Part shown: one piece after another, positions 45,993-57,799 of the stretch
Position numbering within the stretch: position 1 is the first letter of the stretch
Layout of the letters: each line of letters starts with the position of its first letter
NCBI GenBank assembly: GCA_011947345.1
Contig: JAAVTG010000554.1
Location: 930,001 to 994,000 of the forward strand
Length of the DNA: 64,000 nt
Source: Phytophthora quininea
Taxonomy: Eukaryota; Oomycota; Peronosporomycetes; Peronosporales; Peronosporaceae
Reading direction: 5' to 3'
Position numbers and translations under genes: made by a program
The notes under the pieces: generated by a model
Database searches by the model: none
What the model was told of the DNA's origin: nothing
The model's input: the letters and a program-made list of their open reading frames with translations, nothing else

Positions 45993-48534
45993 TTAAGCAG
46001 CTATCCCATCCAGCAAAACAATTTCGACGCTTTTGGTAACAACTTGCGGTCCTCCTACTCCGGTGAAACCATTGTCGTCAACTTGAACTGTTATGTGATC
46101 GTGAGAATCTGTGCAGCCGTAGCGATCATCACACACATACGCTAGTGTCCCGAAGATTTCTTTGGACTGAGTTACCGTCGTCGCAAATTCGAGCGTGGAC
46201 GCGGAGTCTCCATCAACGACTGGGTTGAGAGCTGTTGGGCCTCGAGCAAATACGGGAGGTGGCAGCATAACTCGAAGTTGTCCGGCGAGAACTGCGATGC
46301 TGACGTACAGAATGCCTTCTGCTGAGTCTGGGTCGTTAATTTCGATTTCTTCCAGCGAAACCCACTGTCTCCGAGAAATGTAGTAGGTCAGGTTCATGGT
46401 GATTGAGGGGCCTCGTTGACCGCACAGACCTCCGGCAAGCAGCTACGAGCTACGTTGTCCGAGCTTGGCTGAGCGTTCTGAGAAATTAAAGCAGCACGAC
46501 CGACATAATTATCCGGACAGCCTAGTGAGTCGATTGATTGTTCGAGAATTCCAGCATCGCTGCCCAATATCAACGATCCACAACTGCACTCCCGCCCCAG
46601 GTTCGACCATCCTTTAGAGCATTTCAGCGATTTTGACAGGTCTCCCCATTGCTGTTCGATCGGCAGCGCATCGGAAATACTGGGTGTAGTATCGTCGATT
46701 CTGATTTCGAGGCCAGTTTCTCGGCCCAGGTAAAAGAAACTCGCCGTCTTGGATGGAATGCTCACGAGTGCGTGTGCGGCAAGCTGAATATCCAATGAGG
46801 CTGCATTAAGCTCCACGATTTCGTCTGACGATGGAAATATCTTTGTCGTTCCAGATTGAGACCCATCCGACTGCCAGAATTCCATTTGTTGATCAGGCCC
46901 AGCTTGAGCTGCAAAAACCATCCTGGCCGATAGTATGTTGACGCTATTTAGTATCGTGAGATAACTTGGTTGCGATCCCGTTGCGCCTGGTGCAAGATCT
47001 ATCAGCATCGAAGTTCCAGACGAAGATCCATCGGTAACCCACAACTCAGCTCCGTAGACACCGTCGTTCGCCTGGAAAAACACTTTGTTCGCAAATGAGG
47101 TTAAAAACCTGGGTGTGAGCCAGCAGCACCAGGGCGAATATCAGAGACGAGAACAGTTCCCGCACGAGTGCCATCGGTTGCCCAGAGCTCAGCTCCATGC
47201 ACACAGTCATCAGCTTGAAATAGTAGCAATGGTGAGCCCAGCGAAGGGTTGATCACTGCAAAATTCCGAGGCGAAGACGACTTCGCTCCAACACAAATGT
47301 CCAGCAACAATCCCGTCCCCAGTGTGGTGTGCTGATTATCTGTGTATTCAAAGCGCGACTCGCCATCCGAAAACCATAACTCTCGACCATAGGCTTGCGT
47401 TCTTGCTGAGAAGAATACCCGCGAATCGAATGCCGTTAAAAATCGCGGCTCTGAGCTGCTAGAGCCAAATTCAATGTCAGCAACCAACACTGTGCCGTCG
47501 CGAGTGCCATCCGTCATCCATAACTCGGATCCAAAAGCCGTCGAGCTTGCCTGGAAGTAGAGATGCTGGTTCAGCTCGACAAAATGGGAGGGATTGGATC
47601 CTTCAGGCTCTGGCGAAATTCTAGCGACACGCTTCGTGCCGGCTGCAGTACCATCAGTCGCCCACAGTTGTGTGCCCCATGCTGCTTGATATGTTGGAGA
47701 TTCGCGAAAACACACGATGCCAGCAAAAAGATCCGTTTGGAACCCTCTGTCTAAGCGATAGGAATCTTGAAAACCTGCGTGCTTGAAAGCTCCTGTTGTC
47801 TGGATGGCAAAGGCAAAAAGTGATATCAAGGTGGAAATAAAGCGATGAGAGGAAGACACACCTTCGAATCTGAGAAGCGGAAAAATTTTCGCGTTCGTCC
47901 TCCCCACTCGTAGCCGCTCCATCCACACTGATCGAAGTAAGTAAAAGCTTCGTCGCTGTATTCTTCCAGCGGAGACGTGCTGACGAACATGTTGTGGGCT
48001 TCAGATGTTGATACCCAGCGAAACCCTACGGGGCAATCGTAAGTCTGTGTACAGTTTAAAGAAATTGTTAGAGCATGGATGTTGCGAGGTGATAATACTT
48101 GCTCTACAAAACCTCATCAAGATCCCACACATTCTGCTCGGCCACTGCAAAATCACGTTGGAATTGACAGAGCTCTGTCGAAAGCTTTGGCATGCGTCTT
48201 GGTAGTCTTCCTTGATCATCCACGATAATTCGGGGCCTTCAGCTGAAAAATAGACTCGATTGTCCTTGGAGAATGGAGTCAAATGCGACGGCTGTGATGC
48301 ACCCACGCCCGGGTAGATATCCTTCAACACTAGCGTGCCTGCTGCTGTTCCATCGCTGTACCAGAGTTCTTGGCCGAGATCGGGATCTCGCCCGCTGAAA
48401 AGCAGGTATCCGTTGTGCGATACAAGATTCGATACAGCGAGCCCTGTAGAACCTGTCGTCTGGAGGACACAGCGAAAGCGTGTGCTTGAGTCACTCGCAA
48501 GAAGATCGGCAATCACGATACTCCAGATGTGCAT
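45993..48534 (-). CDS. ELWxxDGT-repeat and cadherin-like surface protein, frameshifted
   Basis: Large, probably extracellular protein. At least seven copies of the ELWxxDG(T/S) motif are visible, for example QELWYSDGTAAGT, TQLWATDGTAAGT, SELWMTDGTRDGT, AELWATDGTRAGT and AELWVTDGSSSGT, each followed by a hydrophobic strand and GS-P-L/FLT. Between them is a Cys/Trp module (YDCPVGFRWVSTSEAHNMF, then CGWSGYEWGG). The C-terminus resembles a cadherin/CSHR-type repeat (NDPDSAEGILYVSIAVLAGQ). Two GT-AG introns fit, near 48,110-48,043 and 47,862-47,800. One-base slips occur near 48,217, 47,103 (T5 for T6) and 46,408 (C4 for C5). No strong signal peptide follows the ATG at 48534, so the true start may lie upstream. 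Function unknown; adhesion is a guess. Confidence 0.75.
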
Positions 48535-48734
48535 GCTGCACTCGTAAAGAAATAACTAGCGACGGTTCAAACTCATTTTGGCTTCACGCGATTTTCAAAT
48601 AGGTTTGCACGATATTTGAAGCATAGATAATGAATTTATATGTATACTGGGATAGAAAGCAACCGAAGCGCTGAGAGCACAGCCCAACAAGGATTAATTG
48701 CGTGGCGTATGACCGTATGATCCAAAACCGGTAC

Positions 48735-50428
48735 TGTAGAACATTTGTGCATCCGGACAGACGAATGAGCCAATCATATCAATGTAGCCACATGATAAAA
48801 CCTCGCTTTGAGCCATTTGTTCAAGCGGACAGAACTATTTTTGCTCAGAGGCCAGTGCTGTCAGAGAACAAAACCACTGCGCAAGTCGCCATGGCGCGAG
48901 GACGGAAGCGGACGCCAGGCGGTGCTGGCCGTCGTCCAGCAGGATACTCGCGCGACTGCGAGACGTTCAAGAAGAAGCTCGACGTAATAAACTTTTTCAA
49001 AGCCAGCGGAGATATGCAGTTAACGTTGGACGAGTTTTATAGTCATCTTATCCCTTCAAAACGTGATACAAAGAGGAAGCGCGTCTACGAATGGGAGAAG
49101 GATCGAGCACACATTGAAGCCATGACTTCTTTCTCGACCACTGCGAGCTTGAAGTCGGACAGAAAGGCTGGGACAGCAACAACGCTGACGGCGACGGGTG
49201 AGGAAGGGCTGGTGGAGTGGGTGAATTCTCTGCGGGAAGATGGAGTTCCTGTGTCGCGTTTGATGCTGCAGCTGCAAGCACAGGAGCTTGCTGTAGAAGA
49301 AGGCGTTCCTCCAGGAATATTTGAAGGAAAATGGAGCTGGCAACAGAGGTTTCTCTCGCGTTATGGGCCCTCGTTGAGGACAAAGACACGCCAAGGTCAA
49401 AAGCCTCCTCCTGCAATGGAGAAAGAAGCACACGAGGTCTGGCACGAAGTACAGCAATTAAGCGGGAGCTTGGCGTCAGTAAGATTTACAACGCCGACCA
49501 AAGCGGCATTTGCTTTGAATATTTGCCCAAGCAAACGATCAATAAAAAGGAGCAAAACCTATATGGTGCAGTGTGGTGGCAAGGATAAAGAGCGGCTAAC
49601 TGGCATGTTTCTCGCCGATTCCAATGGCAAGCAGTACGATACTTTTTTGTAGTGAAAACTGAACCATCAAAGATACCTGAGAAAGCAGCTTACAATTACA
49701 TCGCTCAACCATGGCTTTGGTGACAAACTGCGGAGTGATATGAAGACTTCTCAGTCAGAGTACGGTGTACAAATCTACGGGAACAGTACTGGTTCGTGGA
49801 ATTCCCAGCTTTCGGTAGCTTTTCTAGACTATCATTTTGCTAGCAGAACTGACGGTGGGCCCGTCCTTCTCATCTGGGATGAGTTCTCAGCGCACTGGAC
49901 GGACGAAGTGCTGGAGCATGCCGTGTTGCTCAACGTTCATCTTGCCAAGGTGCCAGCCGGGCTGACGTCTGTGTCAACCCGCTGATATTTCTTGGTTTCA
50001 CCCACTTAACGTCTACGAAAGCGCTGGGTCAATTTTTTTATCTCAACAGCTTAAAGACCATGCTGCCAGTTCATCAATAGCACGTTTTCAGCTACGGCCG
50101 CCTTCTCGAGGCGAGGCAATGCATGGGCGACATCAGCATGGAAACAACTTGGTGCTTCCGTTATAGCAAGCGGATTCAGCGGAGAAACTAAAACCTATTC
50201 CCCTGCTGACCACGAGAACAACATAATTGAGCAGCTAGAAAGCCTTCATGTCGTCGAGGACACTGTCAGCGACTCGGATGACTTTGTGGAGCACCTCATT
50301 GCCGGGATTTCAGATGAGCAGTAATGCACTTTGGTACAGATTTGCATGTTTGTATAGGACAAAAAATGGCTTAAGGTTTTACTCGTTTATATGCAATTCT
50401 GCTGTGTCCGCTTGCACAAATGTTATAC
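48735..50428 (+). mobile_element. Pogo/Tc5-like element with degenerate TIRs
   Basis: The ends 48735-48759 and 50404-50428 are inverted relatives sharing AACATTTGTGCA and CGGACA. Further inward similarity (TAAAACCT ... AGCCATTT) also pairs. The target duplication could not be fixed, so the boundaries are approximate. Confidence 0.55.
48891..50324 (+). pseudogene. Pogo/Tc5-like transposase
   Basis: It starts MARGRKRTPGGAGRRPAGYS. A helix-turn-helix part follows (LTLDEFYSHLIPSKRDTKRK), then a CENP-B-like domain (DGVPVSRLMLQLQAQELAVE, then WSWQQRFLSRYG) and the DDE domain, with the first Asp in IYNADQSGICFEYLP and the second in LLIWDEFSAHWTDEV. It ends LESLHVVEDTVSDSDDFVEH and a TAA at 50324. 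Several frameshifts and stops break it (near 49,430, 49,560, 49,650 and 49,985). It is unrelated in sequence to the 6.7-kb element beyond superfamily level. Confidence 0.72.
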
Positions 50429-50594
50429 ATACTCGGACACGAGTAAAATGCTGTTGAATACAAATGACCAATCACAGAAGAATGGAACATTATCTCGGCG
50501 AATGAAAATCTCTTAAATATCATTTAAAAATTCGGACATATTTTGTCCGATCATTTTGATGATATTTTGCTATCACATATTTTTGTATGAAATA

Positions 50595-51254
50595 GGGGGG
50601 TCGAACCTGCAAAATCCCAAAACTGAGCAGAGTATCTCCCAAATTGTGAGCAAGAAAAGTGCGCAGATGTGAGCCAAAACGAGTGGGGGTCTCACATTTA
50701 AACTTCGTACTTACATAAAAACTATACTACCTCGGGAGGAAGCCCTCCCCACCTCAATGCAAAAGAAGGAGAGGACGGCGCGCTATGGCGACAGCTACGC
50801 TGCATTTACCCCTCCACCGCGCTCGAATGTATTAATGTACACATTCCTCTTCCCTTCCGAATACCTAGCATAGACTGATTAAGTGTAAATATCGCTACAA
50901 CACGTGCCAACCTTGCTTTTCCATTGATGCGTGTAGCTGCTCTAGAATGCCCCCATTTTGTGCCCCTACATTTATATAAATTGCACCGAAGGCGCCCAGG
51001 CTGAAGTGCTTGCTCGTGCCTACATATACATGCTCGCACGGGCGGCAGGGACGCTATCTGGGCCGAGATTCGCCTTCCACGGCGGAGTGTGGGCACCATG
51101 CAGGTGCCGGTAGCATCGGTCATTTTTCTTGACGTCGTACTCGAGCTTCGAAATGAGCTGCTCATTTGAAAAAAAAACTCAGGAGGTGGCTTATTTTTAA
51201 AGTGAGCAGAGGTAATCCCAAAAAGTAAGCACTGTTTTTGCCAGGTTCGACCCC
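50595..51254. mobile_element. 660-bp MITE with TA target duplication
   Basis: Non-coding element with TIRs starting GGGGTCGAACCTG (left, inside a run of six G) and ending CAGGTTCGACCCC (right), flanked by TA on both sides (50593-50594 and 51255-51256). The inner arms are also loosely complementary (GAGCAGAG ... CTCTGCTC). The centre is a single-copy-looking 400-bp core. Confidence 0.72.
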
Positions 51255-51549
51255 TAATGGAAGTCATATTAAAAACTACTGTTATTATTCGGACGTGTTT
51301 CGATTTAGAAGGGGCGACGAGATGGAGACACCAGCCAGTCGTGAATTGGAGATGTCATGACAGTAAAAGATGTGTGCTCATTTATAGCGAATGATGAATC
51401 TGGTGGTGTTTGCATTGTTTTGGATAAGTTTGCTATGTATGTAGCTTTTAAGGAAAGTTCTAAGGGGTTATAGCTATCAAATAATTCGGTTGCTAGCTAC
51501 TTTGGTAACGTAAATAATCATCTCCTGGAACTGTAACCTGTACTACGCG

Positions 51550-53382
51550 CTGTTACGGGCCGGAAGCTCCAAAAGATTGGTGCAATTCTCGAGAAGCATT
51601 GTGCCAAACGGGGCACCGACTTCATGCAGCAAACCCCGCCGTGTGCGAAGAACGATTTACTAGCTCTCGTGAGCGTAATCTACAAAGGAGAGGGAAGGCA
51701 AATGACGACAAGGTTGGTAGATTTTTGTGTTTGCTACGGTATTTGCTGGGGCGCTCGTCTGATGCGGTTTGTCTTCTAAAGAGCCAAGTGGTAGTTTATC
51801 TTGGTAATTGTTCTAACGTTACTTTGAAGAAACTATAACTAAAGGTGGATTTTTTTGCGTGAGCTAGATGGTTGTCTGTACATTCAGTTTAAAAGAATTA
51901 GGCCTGGCCAATACCGAGGTGCTTCGCTTTTCACGACTTCACTGATTATTCGGCGAGTCCTGTGCAGGCTCTAGCTGTCGCTGCAATAATGATCTCACCG
52001 AGTCGGACTCTTCTGGACCATTCCCCGCGATGCAGAGACAACCAGTACCCCCATGGATGGGACGCCGCTGTTGGATTTGCTCGAAGGCCAGGCCGCCGGT
52101 TGCTTTGTGGATGGAATAGATGCTACTGCCGAGACAAAACGCAAGCCAACCATTGATGCGCCCGGGAGCCAGGCGTTCGTGAACCGTTGGCTTCAAAACT
52201 GGGGTGGCGAGTGTGTTTCAGGCGACATACCTCTGACAAAGGGCCTGTCATCGCACTCATTTAGGCGCGGCGCCGCGCAAAATGCGAACAGCAACAGCAG
52301 CGCGAGTACCCATGGATTACGGGTCGTGGTGGGTGGGGCTTGACTTCGGTCAGCAAGGCCTTCAACTACATCGTGAGTACAACACAGGAAGATCAACAGG
52401 TAGGTAGGATTTTAGCAGGCTGAGACTCAGACGCAGAGCCGAGTTTGCCAACACTTCACCTGTCTGGTCCGGTGGTTGGGCAGAAGATTCAACAGCCACA
52501 AGATGTTCTGCTCGCGAGCACTTTCAGTTTTTCCGACGAATTTAATCTTCGTAACGACGTGCTGAGGTGCTGATGTCTGTAGCCACCTTGCATTATCACG
52601 ACATGAAGAAACTAGCTCCTGATAGCCCCTACATTGCACGAGTAGCACAAGTATCAGTCAGCTCATCATTGCCAACAATGAGATTAAGTTGGTCGGTCAC
52701 GATCTACAGCAACCTTGTCTACCCAAAACGAACTCCTCTTACCAGTATGGCATCTGTAGAACCGACCATCGATGACCATGTGAAGAAGCAAACCGACCTC
52801 ATCAAGCGGCAGATGCAAATGATCGACACACGCTTAAGCCAGGATGATCAACTGCATGAGCGGGTGACATTACGTGAGGGTACTGCAGGATGCACACGAC
52901 AGCCATCGCCTGCCACTTCATCGTTGGTCGACGAGGTATGCCTCCCAATTATTAAGCAGCCATCAGGTAGCCGCTTTCAAGCGAAGTCGTTATCAGCCAT
53001 GTGGTTCGAATGATTTAGTGACAAGCCCTGGATGAAGAAACAGAATCGCCAACGTTTCACGAGGCTAAGGTTGCCGTGGCGTTCATGCGATTGTTTTTAT
53101 CTGGCGGGCGGAGCTGGCAACGAGATGAAGGCTCGCGTCCTGAAAGCTGGGCAGGAAGACGAAGCGAATATATAATGGCATTCCTGAAAAAGATCCCGCA
53201 AAAGCAAAAGCGTATGGGACGGTGGTTAAACCTTAAAGATAATACACACAGAGGGGAAGCTTAACGAAGTAATCGTACAGTACAAGAGTCATTGTGCACA
53301 TGAAATTTTTCTCGACAGGTCACCCGTATCCACCGTCCACCCGCTCCTGCCAAGTATACCATATGAGATACATGAGCAGTAG
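51550..53382 (+). pseudogene. Crypton-like tyrosine recombinase, nearly full length
   Basis: Plus-strand fragments in family order: KLQKIGAILEKHCAKRGTDF (51,560-51,630), ALVSVIYKGEG, LVCLL-type hydrophobic strands at about 51,720, FKRIRPGQY, then FVNRWLQNWGGECVSGDIPL and LSSHSFRRGAAQNANSNSS with the catalytic HxxR (52,250-52,290). The C-terminal parts follow: VGQKIQQPQDVLLASTFSFS, HYHDMKKLAPDSPYIARV, KVAVAFMRLFLSGGRSWQRD and VSTVHPLLPSIPYEIHEQ, to the stop at 53382. Several frameshifts and stops make it inactive as given. The first catalytic Arg region is weakly preserved. Confidence 0.75.
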
Positions 53383-54480
53383 GAAGGTATACTTCTAGTG
53401 GCGTCCTCCTCGTCCTGCAGCCCGTCCTAATCTTCAACCACCTCCACCTGCTCGGCATCTCCGGCTACCAACTCCGCGGTTGACACTGCAAAAATCGGTT
53501 ATGGCCTCTTGGGAAGCTCTTCCTGCTTCAATACAACTATCGACTTACACATTCGCTCGCCGAAGTTATCGAGCGTGATAAGTGCCTTTAGCGAATTTAT
53601 CACAGGGACCATCCAGTATTTTTAGTGGGTGTATACTTTTAGTGTGAGCGCATTTCAAGCTTAGTGACATCTGCAAATTGACGGAACGGATAGGTCCACT
53701 AAATCACGGGTTGACTGTATTATATTTGTTATTCGGGTTTTCTAACGCAGCCGAGTTTTCTTCGGAAATAGTACAACGATTATTTGCAATAAGCCACTGG
53801 AATATACGCCGCACGAAATGGGATATCACCTTGACAAATACGCCACCGTTGCTGTTTTTATCGGGAAGTACTATACCAGCTTCCGATAATATGCTTGGTA
53901 GAGAAAGTGTTACTGAAGCCACCGTTCCACTTGCAAACCGCAGCCAAAATAGTTAGTCCGTGGTACTATGTATGCGATATCGAACGGAGAAAAGGAAGCA
54001 CGGTCGAAGAAGGCTAGGTAACTGTCGGTTTTGCGTGTAACAAAACTCCCCTTCCAATTATGCATTCCCCATGGTGCAATGTAAAGGCCTCTCCCCAACA
54101 CGGGTTGAGCGCGCGATACTACACCATGCGGGATTTGAAGACCATAGACCACTGAGCCAATCGGCTCGCATCAAATTTTTATCCCACCTATCTAGTCTAA
54201 TCCCCTTCCGAATGCACCGCATAGGATCCGACACCATCCCACACGCAACTTGACATGGATCCCTTTCAGATTTAACGCGCGACATTCGAAGACGCAAGCG
54301 TGTGATACCACACCAGCCAACACGGGGATACAGACAATTCGATATAGCAGCTATTGTGTTCGGTAAGCACATGAATGGTCTGTAAAGATTTATCCATTGA
54401 AGGTGAAAAAGTATTTATTTTTGTGTGGGGATGGAAGTACATTGCTCTGGCGGCTTCAAACTCTCATAAATACACTTTGT
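53383..54480. other. Unassigned repeat-like DNA
   Basis: About 1.1 kb. The phrase GTATACTT(T/C)TAGTG occurs twice (about 53,388 and 53,630), suggesting a decayed short repeat. No gene is supported. Confidence 0.35.
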
Positions 54481-54489
54481 TAGCATCTT

Positions 54490-54592
54490 TAACGATCTTT
54501 GAGAAATACGTGCCATGTGCGTCCAGGCTTTCGTAAACACGTTGAGTACTCGTAATTCTGCAGCACTGGGAACACGTTGTCTCTTAATTAAC
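54490..54592 (-). repeat. Inverted duplicate, left copy
   Basis: About 105 bp that matches 55152-55256 in reverse complement at roughly 88 percent. Read on the minus strand it encodes VPSAAELRVLNVFTKAWTHM. Confidence 0.7.
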
Positions 54593-55151
54593 TCCATACT
54601 AAGACCTTCATACCGTCAATTCACCTAACGATTCACTTAACATTTTACACAGTAGTGCGCATATGACTTTTCCAGGTTTTCGAACTTGGAATTACCTAAA
54701 CGAATATGACTCAATCTTTATGGGAACTTCTGGTTCATTCGTCGATGCGGGACCACACGATCCCTCCACTCCAGTCGCCAGAATATCTGCCACAACCGCA
54801 CCATTTGATCGCCAGCGCCAATTTTATTCGACTTGGCACCATTCGCATATATATACCATAAATGTGCAGATTGTGATACCTGAATTTCAGCTGAGAGGTC
54901 TGCGCAAGCAGCACAAAGACTTTGCTACTGTCGCTAGCGGCCTTAATCGCCGCTTCGTTCGTGTCCGCAATGACGTATCGGCTAAGGTTTGGTTTCCTTG
55001 AGTACCTGTGATAATATGCGCTCGATTTTGCGGCTACTAGTACTAATAGTCGTTATTACATCCGGGCAAAGTATGCGTTTCTATTGTTGGCTGTTGTACT
55101 GTGTATATCGCTGTCATCTTGGTGTTGAATCAAGGCCAGCGACGTTGGAAA

Positions 55152-55256
55152 CGATTGAGAGACAATGCGTTCCTAGTGCTGCAGAATTACGAGTGCTCAA
55201 CGAGTTTACCTAAGCCTGGACACACATGTCACGTAACTCTCAAAGGTCGTTAAAGA
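55152..55256 (+). repeat. Inverted duplicate, right copy
   Basis: Plus-strand counterpart, encoding VPSAAELRVLNEF followed by a stop, then AWTHMSRNSQRSLK. The two arms face outward around about 560 bp. Confidence 0.7.
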
Positions 55257-56599
55257 CCAGTAGTGCTTCCACGCAAGACAGCATCGTGAAGTACTCTTTT
55301 ATTTTCTGCGAAGAAGCTCTCAATACAATTGTTGGTGTAATTGTCAAAGTCTGGGAGCCGAGTTCGGTGAGCCATCACCCACATCTCGGCGAGCAAACCA
55401 CAATTAGCATTAAAGAAGTTCCACAGCCTAGTGTCTGTTGGTTTTCACGCCTTGCTGCCTTGACGTCGAAATGAAAAGTGAGTAAGATTGAAAAGAGATT
55501 AGCTAGCTGCCTTCCTGCTCCCGCTCCTGCAGCGGCGTCTTCTCCAAAGTGGTCGCTCGGTACGCAATCTGGCAGTGCACTACGTAAACCTCCGGCCTTG
55601 TCAGCGCTCGCAGCGTGCACTCACCGCGTGCCACGTCGTCCTCGCAGACTTGTAATGCTAGTGTTTGGCCAGGAATTGATATGCATCGGTGACGAACTGC
55701 GTTTGCTGCTTTTCATGCGAGGCATCCCTCGGATGACTAGCAGCCTGACGGTTTGCAGATTCACCGTCAACAGTGTCTACTTCGCGTCACGACAAACTCT
55801 CAATTGCATCTCTGAATGATTCGAATATCTTCGTTGTCCATGCATACGTCATGTTGTGAATAAAATGGTTTAGTTGCGCGTCGACGTCGCTCGAGTAGGA
55901 GCCATACGTTTCTTTGCGGATAATATCGTCCAGCCACTTAATCACGTGAAAGTGCGCTGGGTGAGGGGTTTCTACGGTTCAAGCAACAGCGGATGCTTGA
56001 TGCATATCGCCTCCGTTTGGAAAGAGATGAAAACGAACCAACGCAACATCAAGATGCGCGACAAACGGAACAACATGATGTCAACGAGCTATAACAATTA
56101 GTGCGCTAAATACCAACTATGTCTGATTTCCGTCGGCAGTAAAGTGAAGAGCTCATAACGCGCTTGTAATGATCAAGAAAAGAGCATCCTCAGCTTCGAT
56201 GATGGTTGCCACTACCCTGTTATTCCGAATCATGCTGGGCACTGACTTTCATGAAGGAGCAGATTGTAATTGATTACAAGCGCTAGCGATCCAGTGGGAA
56301 GAGGGGTTAAACCTCAAGCCAGAACGACGAGTGGCATCTGCCGTCGAGGATAGCACGGCTCCCACGCTGCAGATACTTGATGTCAATGGCAACGGGATAA
56401 TCTTGGTGGCCCTCGATCCAAAGGGTCATCTGACCCCGGAGCAACAATACCGACCAGTGGAGCTGCTGGAGCCGTACAAGGTAGTTATTTTATAATCTTG
56501 GTTGGTGTTGCAAACCATCTTACAAAAAGAAAGCCATTTCTCAATCGATAGGAAAAGTGCAGTGAGGTTTCGTTATATTCCGAAATTGTACTTAATATA
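55257..56599. other. Unassigned DNA next to the Helitron
   Basis: About 1.3 kb of short frames. A stretch at about 56,290-56,480 reads ASAVEDSTAPTLQILDVNGN and LDPKGHLTPEQQYRPVELLE without a family I can name. It may be the end of an old element. Confidence 0.35.
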
Positions 56600-56639
56600 T
56601 ACTATAATCAGGCGCATAGATCATACAAAAACCTAGATT

Positions 56640-57790
56640 GAAAAAGGAATTGAAGTCGTAGAGTAGGCACGCGTGTCATAGAAAACCGGGAAAATGTCGG
56701 GGTCAGAGTCACCGTCGATAGGTGTAGTGTTGGGACCTCTTGCAATGCGGACAGGAGCTTATATAGGGGGTATGGAGGGAACTTTAACCTTGAAGCCAGC
56801 ATTCGAATCCAAGACAACTTTAAAACGAGTGTCAGGTGAAAACGTAACATGCTCCAATGTTCCCAGAGTTCCATTAGCGGCCCCTTTAGTCGGACGAACA
56901 TTTTGTGTGACTTGAATAGGCATACCCTCGATGAGGCCAACGAAGGGTGCCATGCGCACAAAGCGAGTATCTGGCAACCCCATAACTTACTCGACGACTT
57001 CGCGACTAAGCGTGTCTAGGGAGTTGTTGAAGTCTGCAACGACACGGAGAGGGTAGTGACCAGGAGGAAGGACCGCTGAAACCTGTTTTACAAACTCGTT
57101 GTTGATAGCAGTGCGAGTAATGTTGTCAGGAGTAACGAAGACAGTATTTGCAGCTCAATCAATGGTCGATTTCCCAACGAGACGAGAATTTATAAAGTTA
57201 ATGAAGGATTGAGTCCAATCACTAAGACTGGCAGACGCGCAGCCTTCTCCCCATTCCGAATCGCGATGAAACAAATAGTTTCCGTAAGAGCAGATATATC
57301 AAACCGCTGCCAAAGGATAAAGGCCTCGATATCTAGAGTAGAAAAATGTCCTTTGTCGCGAGGATTTAGATAAATCGGATCAGTACCAACTGGGGTAACA
57401 GAAGAAAATCTCCAACAAGGACAATATGCACACCGCCAAATGGAACGTTGGGTACGTGTTTGTGTAGGCGTAGAAGTCTATCAAGTCTAACCAGTCCTGT
57501 TTTGTCATCGTAGATACTTCATCAATGACTAGCATGTCAACGCCAATAAAATCGTCGGTTTTGGAATTCTCGAAGGCAAGCATACAGCTAGCAAGTGTTC
57601 TCCCTTGGATAAGAGTCACAGCTTTACCCGTGAGTGTGGTTGTTAGAAGACAAGACGCTCCGACACGATGCAATTCTGCCGTTTTGCGGCTGCCCCGAAT
57701 CTGGCCTCTGATTGGTCGGATGGTATCAACGGGTGGGTGTCGGGTTGTGGAGTTCAACTTGAACCTGGGGAGTGACGTGGGTGTATCGCC
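56640..57790 (-). pseudogene. Helitron Pif1-type helicase, C-terminal part
   Basis: Minus-strand fragments: KAVTLIQGRTLASCMLAFEN, then DMLVIDEVSTMTKQDWLDL (Walker B, DE), then GDF-like and DKGHFSTLDIEAFILWQRF in other frames, and finally GMPIQVTQNVRPTKGAANGT with LGTLEHVTF, the 'P-N-KG--NGT-G' strand near the end of Pif1-like helicases. Several frameshifts are present. Confidence 0.72.
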
Positions 57791-57799
57791 GTAGTGATC

